Shown in pieces: positions 55,181 to 64,000 of a DNA stretch of 64,000 nt. This stretch comes from Halichondria panicea (lineage: Eukaryota > Porifera > Demospongiae > Suberitida > Halichondriidae), in assembly GCF_963675165.1 (NCBI RefSeq), contig NC_087392.1:4547442-4611441 (forward strand), read 5' to 3'. The notes beneath the pieces are model-generated. The model was not told where the DNA came from. It searched no databases and saw only the letters and a list, made by a program, of their open reading frames with translations. Made by a program: the position numbers and the translations under genes. Position 1 is the first letter of the stretch. Every line of letters starts with the position of its first letter.

Positions 55181-55727
55181 GTTTTTACCATGACTTGTGT
55201 TTTTTTGGCTAGCTTAATAATTATAGATGGATTATAAAGAGAGCGACAACTGATGTGTGGCAATAAAAGAATTAATAATACCACCATAATTATAATTATA
55301 TCACCCTCTACCAGGAGTTTGCCTTTACCCAGCTACCAGCCCCACCCTCCCTGTGTCCTGCAGAAGAGAAACCCCATCAGATAGATACCACACACCAGAG
55401 TGCGTGCAAAACCAAGAAGTAGACAAAACAAACTGGCCGGCCATGGTCCTCTCTACTTGCATGGTCTTGCTGGTCTGCACAGCTCTGCTTCTCTACCTTT
55501 AAGTTACAGGTATGTAGTGAGTAGTCTGCATTCTGCCTGATTGTATTGTGTACCATTTAGCCAAGGTCTCTTATAACATTCTATGCAGACTACTCTTTGC
55601 TCCCAGCTGCCGAATATTTAATGGCAGCAATATACCGATCAAGGGACCACCACTGCGTGTGCATGTTTGTTTATTGTATAGGATAAGTGGAGATCGATGA
55701 CGATAAATTAATGAATGGGTTTGTGGA
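55181..55727. other. Intergenic, CRYL1 3' side
   Basis: Poly(A) signal at 55262, otherwise no feature seen. Confidence 0.4.
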
Positions 55728-55734
55728 TTGCAGA

Positions 55735-56840
55735 ATTTATGTCTCAATACGTGTACAGGGTTTTGCAAAATCCTTGCAACAGGGCTAAACAGACATTGCA
55801 ATGACTTCCATATATGGAAGTCAACTAATAATTATTTTGTGTACATGTACATGTATATGCAGCATACAGGGATGTATGATTATTCCCCTCTGGCTCCAAT
55901 CCACTCAGTCATACGACTGAGTATCCATATAGCCGGTAGGGTATTGAAATAACTGTTGACTTTTTTTTTTTAATGTTCTGGTGACTCTTCAAAATCCCCT
56001 CTAATTCAAAATCCTGTATGACAGACACCCTGGTATGTGTATAATCATTTCACGAATTGAAATATGTCCAGAGAGCATCAGCTTATATTCATACGTTTGT
56101 AAGAACTGTTGCTCTTTTCAATGATATACCGGAACAGTTGATAAATGACACCCTCCAAACAGTGGTATTGGCTGATATTGATAAGCTTGAAGACAGATGC
56201 CTTGCCCCTTATAGGCCTTATATTGTAACCAACATTTCAGACTTATCTGGTAACGAGTAATTTACTGGAAGCTACACTCCTACTTTCATTGATTTCCAGC
56301 CTATTAGCTTAGCTAAAAGCAGTCACACATGACCGTGCTAATAAATTAATCTACACTTGGATGAGATTTCTTTAAAAATAATGTAAACAGGTACAAAACT
56401 TGTTTAACAGGTCAAGCTGTACACCAGGATGACCATTGAAAATTTGCATGTCTTGAAGGTATGCTCCTCTCACTTCTTTGCTTTGCCATCTTCTGTCTGG
56501 TTATTATTTTGAAGAATGCAAAAACCTCCAAATGGTACTAAAAACAACTGATAATGATCAGTCAATACACAGCTATGCCAACAGTTCTGCACACACCAAC
56601 ATCACAACAATATTTGCCTTGCATCCACCTGGTGTACCATCCACCACCTTAATTAAATGTTGTGAATAATTATAAATAAGCTGATGCTCTCTTTAGGCTC
56701 ACAGGACATCTTTCATTATACATATACCTGGACATGTACACTATAATATTATTATAAGTCAGCAGTTGACTTCCATATATGGAAGTCATTGCTGTGTCTG
56801 TTTAGCTTGTTGCAAGAATTCTGCAAAACCCTGCAAAAAA
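55735..56840. mobile_element. About 1.1-kb segment bounded by inverted repeats
   Basis: Left 55760-55830 (gttttgcaaaatccttgcaa ... gacttccatatatggaagtc) is inverted at 56766-56835 (gacttccatatatggaagtc ... ctgcaaaaccctgcaaaa). The inverted match is about 65 bp. The interior has short open frames, the longest at 56057-56260 (containing LFNDIPEQLINDTLQ), with no recognised domain. Superfamily not determinable; no clear target duplication. Confidence 0.6.
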
Positions 56841-57286
56841 CAAAACAATGCAGTTCTGTTGGCCATCAGAGGAGGTACAACAGGCGCGGTGCAGCTCAAG
56901 CAATTAGCCTCAGTAAAACATACGACGTGGGCAGGATTTTTTGTATGGATTCAATTTTCATAAATACACTTAACGCTTCACTAATCCATACAAATAATAG
57001 GCCCATCACCTCTTAGTTGACCTGCATAGTAGAATAGTTGCCTTAGTTGCCTTAGTGATTCATTACTGAGTTATTATGTAAAAAAACATTTTGGAAATTT
57101 ATGCTGAACGTCTTCTATATTACACTAATTATAATACTCTGAGCAAAACAAAGTATGCCCGAGGCATTGTAATGATAGCAGTCTCTAAATCTACAGCAGT
57201 GGTTTATGTTTGTTTTTGATGTTGTACTCCGTATCAGTATCTGTTTCAAGTCCCTCGATCTCTTTCACTAACTCATCTTCCAATTT

Positions 57287-59180
57287 TCAAACAGTTAAAT
57301 CTAAGACAGGTTTTCTCTGAATGTATGCCATTGCAAACTCTTTTAAATGACCCTCAATCAATTTATCGGCAATATTTAGATTTTGAAGGCCTTGATTGTG
57401 TATTAGCATTTCACACACAGATTTAGCGACTTCATCTTTTGTGTCGAGTTCTTGTAAATAAGCTTCACTACAGTCTAACGTGTTTAACGTTGTGTTTTCA
57501 TGTTGTAAGCTTTCAAATAGTTTTGTACATCCCAGAATGCTTAATGTGTATTTGCTGATTGTTAGTTCCATCAGCGAGCAATTTTGTGACAGAGTGTCAG
57601 CAATACAACAAACCACATCGTCATTTGTCTTACTTCGACGACTTATTTTTAGAACAGTCAGTGTTTTGTTGTTAATGAGTAGACATTTCAAAGCTGTGCA
57701 ACACTCCTCTTCATCCAATATATTATCACTGACGTCTAGTATGGTGATGCATCAGGGGCGTTTCTAGAAATTGAAGCAGGAGGGTGCTCAAGAATACAGA
57801 AAAAATGGGGCCGCGCGCATAGCGCACGCGATTTTACGCCCCCTCATTTATTGCGGCGCATCTTTCATACATCCAGCTCCTCCCCCATGCAGCCTTGCAG
57901 CAAAAAAGTACAGCACACTGTCCAAGAAAAGAGCAGCTCCTACTATTCTCCTCTAGAGCTTCTCTCTTCCATTCTATAGTTCTGTTACTATGTTACTAGA
58001 TAAAGCATCTAGCTACAGTAATTTTTATGTTATTACATGTGATCTTCTTGTAAATGACAATACAATGTATAATGTTGTAGTTTGTAGCCCAGAGCAATCT
58101 ATAGTACCGGTACTATAGCTCATAGTTCCCTGCTAAATACACTCAAATGGGATCTCATAGCGTGATAATTATGAGTCAGTCATCTTGTAGGATCTCCATG
58201 CACTATTCTCCTGGGGTACATCCTAGCAAACTGGTCAATTACTGCAATGGGGATGTCCAGTCATTCTGGTGTTAGTCATTGCTTCTCAGTATCTCTCAGT
58301 GGAGCAAGAGGTGACTGGGAGAGTGCAGAGGATCTTGATCAGCTATTTAGCATTACATAACCATTGGAATGGCAATACTGATTGCGCATGCTCAATTGGG
58401 CGTGGTCGATCATGACTTGAGTCAATGAGATAGAGCTGCACGTATCTCTGGAGCTGCACAGTTAGCTAGCTAGCTACTGAGTGATATTTCATGGTTGTCT
58501 GGGAGGACAGGGGGGTGCTCAAGCCCCCAAAGCCCCCCATTGTATACGCCACTGTGCATGATACGCCACTGTGCATGATGAACAAAGACCATTGAAAAGT
58601 TCTGTCCAACCTTTCTTTACTTCATAATTATTGTTGAGACTAAGTTTTTTCAAAGGAGAGTCCTTTGTAAAAGTAATTCCCTTAAATGCTTCTTCCGTTA
58701 AACGAAACTGGTCAACTCTCAAAACAGTTAGTACTTTACTTCCACGAATGTACTGTTTAAAGGCTAAAGATCCCTCATTTCCAAGTCCTTCACTGTTGGA
58801 AGGCGTTGATAAGTCTAAAGTGGTGATGGAGGTTGATGGGAGTGTTTGAAACAACAATACTGCCATCTTACCAGTAGTCTGGACACTGAGTTCTCGCAGG
58901 CTTTGATTTCTGATAGAACATGAAAGAAACTTTCTGAATTATCCCTTAATATTACTTTCAAGACTTGTAGCTGCTTGCATGTTGTGACTATCTCTGAAAG
59001 TTGTTTCACATATTCTTCATTCAAAGTACATCTTAAATTTAGTTCACAAAGATTTTGGGACTTCACTGTAAATAGTGCATTGAGCCAGCTGCTGTCTTCC
59101 CAACTATAGTATCCCCAACTAGAGTCTTCTAACTTGAGTGCCACAGTTGAATTGAGTGAGAGTCCATCCTCCAATTGCAT
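57287..59180 (-). pseudogene. LRR protein gene, broken by an insertion and a frameshift
   Basis: Read on the minus strand, three open pieces hold leucine-rich repeats of the ribonuclease-inhibitor type. 59180-58920: NLCELNLRCTLNEEYVKQLS, LQVLKVIL. 58920-58572, another frame: LRELSVQ, ITTLDLSTPSN, VLTVLRVDQFRLTEEAF, LKKLSLNNNYEVKKGW. 57747-57287: ILDVSDN, LTVLKISRRS, LMELTISKYTL, LNTLDCSEAYLQEL, LQNLNIADKL, then a stop. The first break is a frameshift near 58920. The second is an 0.8-kb element between 57753 and 58571; removing it with one copy of TGCAT keeps the LRR frame open across the join. Such LRRs occur in invertebrate NLR-type proteins, but no NACHT domain is in view. The 5' part is missing, another element starting at 59346. 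Confidence 0.75.
57748..58576. mobile_element. hAT-like non-autonomous element inside the LRR gene
   Basis: Left end caggggcgtttctagaa, right end tgtatacgccactg: short imperfect inverted ends of the CAGNGGCG type common in hAT elements. Direct repeat TGCAT flanks it (57748-57752, 58572-58576). Just inside the right end acgccactgtgcatgat is duplicated in tandem. The interior carries the repeat shared with 44612-44926 and ggtgctcaagcccccaaagc. No transposase. Confidence 0.65.
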
Positions 59181-59345
59181 CCTTATACATGCACTTACAG
59201 CATTCTGTGTATTGTTTTTGTTTGTTCTAGTTTTGCTGTTTTGAGTTCAGTTTTGTTTGCAAGGAGTGCATGTTCTTTCATAATTATGATAAAGACAGTT
59301 GTTCAATTCTCCTATAGTCAAGAATACTACGTTACACCCCCCCCC

Positions 59346-60110
59346 CAGGGGCCGATCCAGGGGTGATTTTGAGGGGCTGAAGCCCCCCCCTTTTGAAAAA
59401 CTACCCATGTATTGCTATAGTCTGAGGTTACAACAATTTTGCCACCAACCTTGTTACTTATGCATCTGCATGTAGACTCACTGACTTAAGAGATGCTAGA
59501 CAATAGCCAAGTCTAGCTACTAAGAGTATAAAGGATGTAGGCTAGCTAGCTGGACATGCATACTATACTGTACTAGCTAGTAGCTAGCTAGCTAGAATGT
59601 CAACTATTGCTGTTGCTGAGTCAGCTCCTTGTGCAATGTTTTGTAGCCTCGATCATATCCCAGGCCTCTTTTCCTAGGCCTTGTGAAGGAGGCTATTGTG
59701 CATGCTGTTGAGCTGCAACATGGAGCGGATCTCAGACTTTTTCAGCTAGTTGCAAGGAAGCAGCCTTATCTCCTCTCACTCTCAGTGCAGTCTGGGTAGG
59801 CATTGTGATTCTTTCATGTACCAAGAGTGCATGAATGTAGATGTAACATCTACAGTATATACATCCTTTTGTGGATCAGAACGAGTTTTTTGTATTAACT
59901 TTTTCATATTCAGTATTCACTTATTAATATGACAGTTCAAAGGTAAAAATGTGAGCAAATTGTAAAAAGCAAAAAATTTCGCCTCCGGCGAGGCGGGAGG
60001 GGGATGCTCCCCCTCCCATACCCACCCCCTGGGTGGCTCTGCCACCCTCGTACGGGGCTTTGCCCCTTTCTACTAGCCCCCCCCTTTCATTTTTCCTGGA
60101 TCCGCCCCTG
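59346..60110. mobile_element. Non-autonomous element with CAGGGGC-GATCCAGG ends
   Basis: Left caggggccgatccagg, right cctggatccgcccctg, an inverted pair followed inward by agccccccccttt on both sides. Both flanks are C runs, so the target duplication cannot be read. An internal fragment at 59660-59697 (aggcctcttttcctaggcct, then gaaggaggcta) resembles the ends of the element at 37528. hAT-like by its ends. Confidence 0.65.
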
Positions 60111-60139
60111 CCCCCCCTACACACACACACATTCCACAG

Positions 60140-60327
60140 AGAGTGGACGAGTCGAGTGCCTACTACCAGGAGCAAGTGAGACAGGCCAAGCAGATCATGA
60201 CACCCTTCACACTGCAGAGGCTCAAGTCACAAGTGCTGAGTCAGCTCCGGGCCAAGGTGTCCAGTACGGAGCATTGTACAGGGGTGTGGTGGAGAGGTCA
60301 ATCAGGGTTAATCAGGGCCGACATGGT
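60140..60327 (+). pseudogene. Isolated exon-like fragment of a SMARCAD1-type SNF2 helicase
   Basis: After acceptor ccacag the frame reads RVDESSAYYQEQVRQAKQIM then TPFTLQRLKSQVLSQLRAKV, up to a donor-like ATG|gtgagt. This resembles the AKQIM-PFILRR-K-EVL-QLPPK segment of SMARCAD1/Fun30 helicases, between the two RecA lobes. The conserved LPPK becomes LRAK and what follows does not look conserved. No neighbouring SNF2 exons are visible within 3 kb on the plus strand. Probably a decayed duplicate carried next to the element ending at 60110. Confidence 0.5.
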
Positions 60328-60597
60328 GAGTGCCTGCAGGGGAATGTTGTGTGTTGGGGAGATTGTGGCTAGTTTGTGTTGTGGTTTAGTCATAAGAGAG
60401 GCAGTGGGTGTGGTTTGATGTGCAGAGATTCAAAAATTGGTGTGTCTTGAATCGGTGGAATGGGCTACTGCATGCTGGAATACTGGAATGACCTTTGACC
60501 TTGTTGTGCATGCGCAATACATGCATCACCTATTATAATAGTTGAACTGTACTATAAAATCATTGGTGGCTGAAAAAACTCTCTCTGGCTAGTACTG

Positions 60598-61345
60598 TCA
60601 CAAACCATACAATAATTTATTAGCAACATCAACAACATAAAGTACAAGATTATTATTATTATAAGCAAATTGAATATGAAATATAATATAATTACAACTG
60701 TCCAGGCATTTTGTTTCTTCAGGTTCGGTGACAATCTTCCAGACGTTTGTCTTTTCAGAAACTCGATCAGAGACTTTTGTGAACAGTGGTAGGCAGAAAA
60801 CGTTTTTCATGCGTCTGGTGCATTCCACAGCCGACCACAAGTAGTTGCAAACTAGTTGTCCTATAAAAGGAGTGATGTGTACACGGAAAAGAATGCAACA
60901 ACAAATCAGTTGTTACACAGCTCACTTGTGCGCACATTGGATATATTGGCTCAGTAGTGCCTTTGCCCTCGAGGCCTGCGGCCCTCGGGCCTAAGTCACT
61001 ACTGAGCCAATATATATCCCTCCCTCGGGCCTAAGTACGTCACTACTGAGCCAATATATATCCCATGTGGCACTTGTGCATGTGTCACAACTATAACATA
61101 ATAAACATTTATAAACTCATGACACCATCGATCACTCTTTTCATTACAATAATAGTTGCCAAAACAGGATGTGGGCAGAGGATGGTATTTGTGGTCTATA
61201 AGTCTCATCGATGCACTCTTATATATGTTTCAACTCTTATGTTCAACTTACATTCATACTCGACAGGTTCATCGTTGATATCAGAATAGCTCCTATAGCC
61301 TCTTTCACAGGTCTTCCATGCATTGCAGAGGAGAGGAAGTGCGGC
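60598..61345 (-). other. Possible cysteine-containing exons, unrecognised
   Basis: Minus-strand segments 61340-61245 (NAWKTCERGYRSYSDINDEP) and 60855-60700 (CNYLWSAVECTRRMKNVFCL ... EETKCLDSC) look exon-like, with regularly spaced Cys. I could not find a clean splice junction between them that keeps the frame. A small secreted protein or remnant is possible. No function proposed. Confidence 0.25.
60933..61098. repeat. Foldback hairpin with CCCTCGGGC loop, copy 4 (right arm duplicated)
   Basis: Left arm ggatatattggctcagtagt pairs with cactactgagccaatatata, which occurs twice (about 60988 and 61033). The loop has gccctcgaggcctgcggccc then tcgggcc. Tail: acaactataacataataa. Confidence 0.75.
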
Positions 61346-61859
61346 CTGGGATAGAGGCTAGATACATCCATGAAAACTTACAGAAACTCTTCACCATAAT
61401 TATATCTCTAAATTGTGTATCTACATCAAAATGTTAAAAATGAATTCACCTGAATTTATAACAATTATCTCCAGCAACAATTTTCACTGTCGAGGAACTG
61501 CAACGGTGAGCAATTGTGTCTAAGATGCTATCTAAGCCAATAGCACACTCAGCACTATACCTCTTGACTATTCAAAACTTACCTCCATGCATTACCACAT
61601 GGTCAAAGGTCATTCCAGTATCCCAGTATTCCAAGTCAAGTAGTCCATTCCACCGATTCAAGACACCTCAAACATTGTGTTGTCCTCAATATTGTATAGC
61701 AGACAGTTATCAATTCACCTGCTATAATTATTATCAAACTATATAATTATTTACTGAGTGTATTGCTCGTTCAGTTGAAGTAATTACATACTGTAATAAC
61801 TTTCAACATAATGTCAAGTATTTTACAGCATATTACAATAACACAAAAGAACTGAGACA

Positions 61860-64000
61860 CTACTTAAAAGTAAACATTTCACATTTTGTCGGTGCACCAA
61901 ATCCTCCCACTACCATCAGTTTGTTCCCAGGGAGGGCAGCAGTGACGCATGCTAATCGAGGTGTTGACATTTGACTAATGACAGTCCATGATGCCATATT
62001 GTACTGATATATGTCTTTAGTGTTATCTCTATTGGAGTCCACCCCACCCACTGCCAGCATGTAGCCATTGATGGTAATAAGAGTGGAGTTGCTAACTGGC
62101 AAAGGGGAAATCTTCTCCCATATAGCTGAGCTTGGCTGGGACTGAGTTAGTTTTCTTAACGAGCATTTGTACACTGAATACTTCTCTTGAGCATCCTCAG
62201 TTCGTGGGTGTATGTACACATAGTCTCCACAGTTCGTTGTTGATGGATTGTCGGTTCGCACAGGTAGTGAGCTAACAATAGACCATTGCATATTAGCAGT
62301 GTTTAATACTTCGACTGTATTAAAATTCTTATAATCACGCCATCCCCCAGTCACTACAAGTGTGTTTTTAGCGTACACAGCTCCAGGACTCCACCGTCTG
62401 GTTGGCATAGGAGGGAAGTGTTCGGCCCATTTGTTGTTAATGTAGCTGTAGAGTTTGTTACTATAGACTTGTGTGTCTGACCCTCCCCCCACAGTTGTGA
62501 GCATGTCATCAACACTGACAATAATGAAGTAGCTGTTAGGGCAAGGTGGTAACTTGTGCCATTGATTGTTGCTGAACTCAAAAACAGTGTTACTTCCGTA
62601 AGGTCTAAAGTATGCCTTGTCTCCAATCACGCCTGATGATGATCCATACCCAATATCAACAGGTGCATCAGGTAGTGACTCGATTGTAACAGGTTTCATT
62701 GGTGTAGGTTGCTCATCTTGCAGTGCGACTTGGTGCATTCGAGTCAATAGATCGTGAGATTCCTCGTTCTTGCTTGCCAAAGCTTGTCTCAGTTCAGTGA
62801 CTTCTCTGTCTCGTTGATCGATGGCTTGTTGGAGGGCAGCAGTGTTCTCCTCACTTGATTGCAACTCTTGGTTGAGTCTCCTCAGCTGTCTCTCTCTGGC
62901 TCCAGCTTCCTTTTGAAGTGTTGCTTTGTCTTGTTGGAGGGCAGCAGTGTTCTTCTCACTTGATTGCAACTCTTGGTTGAGTCTCCTCAGCTGTCTCTCT
63001 CTGGCTCCAGCTTCCTTTTGAAGTGTTGCTTTGTCTTGCTGGAGGGTTTGGTTTTCTTGTGTTGCTTGGCCTAGTCTCGTAGTGAGTTGACCATTTTCAA
63101 TGTCCTTTGTTTGTAACTGTTCATTGTTTTGTGTTATTGTCTCTCGATTGGCTTGTAGCTGTGTGTCTTTTTCTGTTATAAGCTGTTGATTTTCTTGCAG
63201 TTGTTGTTCGCTCATTTGTATTTGCTCATTTTTTTCTGTTATAATCTGTTGATTTGCTTGTAGTTGTTCATATTTTTCTCTATGAGCATCTGGTGCAGGT
63301 CTTCTTGTTGGGAGCTTTCCTGGTACCGTGGTGTCCTCTTGAGAGCATCCAGTGTTTGGCAGAGCTGTTGGGAAGATGGTCGTTCAACATCTCTGTCTTT
63401 GAGGCAGTTACGAGCAATCGGCAGTAGAGGGTGGGTGGGCTCAATCAGGTTTATGTGAGCTTGTCTTCTCTCTATCTCTGGCACTGGAACGTTGGCTCGA
63501 ATTGCTTGGTTCGGAAATCGTAAATCAAACAGTTCTCTTATTTGAAATCGATCTGTTGGCTTTGGAAATTGTCGAGTTGTGGTCTGAACTAGAAGCACAC
63601 CGAATGAGAAGTTGTCTAGTTTCTCTGTGTACACTGGTGGTTCGTTTAGTGCCTCGGGAGACATGAAGGCTGGTGTTCCCGGGCATGTGGTCATTGTGGC
63701 TTGTCGGGTGACGTTTATGTCCCTGAATTTGGACATTCCGAAATCGGTGACTTTGGCTCGAGTGCCTGCAATGAGTAGGACATTGTTGCTAGAAAGGTCA
63801 CGATGGATGATCCCATTGGAGTGGAGAAAGGCAAGTGCTTGAGCTATGTCATAGGAGAGGTCGATTTGGATATGGTAGGGAATATCTCCGAGTGATGACT
63901 CCAGGAAGTGTGTCAGACTCTCGTCCATGAGCTCCATGAGAAGAACTGGTGCATTTGTGTCGGTATCACGATAGGTCCCTAAGTACTGTACAATATTGGG
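61860..64000 (-). CDS. Kinase / coiled-coil / Kelch protein, paralogue 3 (cut by window edge, frameshifted)
   Basis: The kinase part runs in from beyond 64000 (LMELMDESLTHFLES, HRDLSSNNVLL, TDFGMSK, GTPAFMSPEAL) to about 63285. The coiled coil and full Kelch domain run from there to 61860. The coiled coil is longer than in paralogue 1 because a roughly 34-residue block (ATLQKEAGARERQLRRLNQE) is duplicated in tandem. Kelch blades: GYGSSSGVIGDKAYF, MLTTVGGGSDTQ, NTLVVTGGWRDYK, YMLAVGGVDSN, NKLMVVGGFGAP. Kinase and coiled coil are in different frames: relative to paralogue 1 two extra bases lie near 63280 (ctctatgagc against ctctgagc). Paralogue 1 reads straight through, so the frameshift is real in this sequence, though it could be an assembly error. 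Otherwise all motifs are intact. Confidence 0.75.

Noticed and set aside
56057-56260. 67-codon frame containing LFNDIPEQLINDTLQ
   Set aside because: Looks protein-like but is short, has no recognised family, and lies inside an inverted-repeat-bounded segment; kept only as part of that segment.

Overview
This is animal nuclear DNA: intron-dense genes with GT-AG introns, metazoan gene families (myosin VI, a TAB2/3-type adaptor, an SLC38 amino-acid transporter, a LAMP), many short inverted-repeat elements and microsatellites. Three copies of a kinase / coiled-coil / Kelch protein, LRR remnants and an AT-rich background full of 'taattat' words suggest a sponge (demosponge); the organism is an inference. 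All exon joins were made by eye from splice signals, reading frame and family resemblance. Summed exon lengths are multiples of three for TFB1M, the TAB-like gene, SLC38, PTER, LAMP, HTATSF1, MYO6 and CRYL1.

Layout. 1-2450 (-): 5' part of an unrecognised SANT-like gene that leaves the window. 4154-5620 (-): kinase/coiled-coil gene with a truncated Kelch part. 6564-8980 (-): TFB1M. 9146-11255 (+): TAB2/3-like adaptor. 11651-18312 (+): SLC38 transporter. 18481-20851 (-): PTER-like amidohydrolase. 21043-22936 (-): LAMP-like lysosomal membrane protein. 23092-27151 (+): HTATSF1. 27649-52252 (-): myosin VI, 32 coding exons, with a second kinase/Kelch copy nested in one intron. 52559-55180 (+): CRYL1. 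55181-61859: element-rich stretch holding an LRR pseudogene and one SMARCAD1-like exon. 61860-64000 (-): third kinase/Kelch copy, cut by the window edge.

Most genes are housekeeping and not functionally linked. They are packed in divergent pairs with starts 150-310 bp apart (TFB1M/TAB-like, LAMP/HTATSF1, MYO6/CRYL1) and close convergent pairs (SLC38/PTER stops 168 bp apart).

The most unusual material: (1) foldback hairpins with unrelated arms but a common GC-rich CCTCGGGC loop; (2) three kinase/Kelch paralogues, each broken differently; (3) tandem repeats that copy splice sites, about 16 copies of a 3' splice site in MYO6 and three copies of a 5' splice site in SLC38; (4) a 1.43-kb element with about 140-bp terminal inverted repeats and a 9-bp target duplication splitting the MYO6 minisatellite; (5) a PTER protein with an altered metal-binding motif and a five-residue duplication beside its catalytic Asp; (6) a myosin VI motor apparently lacking insert-1.
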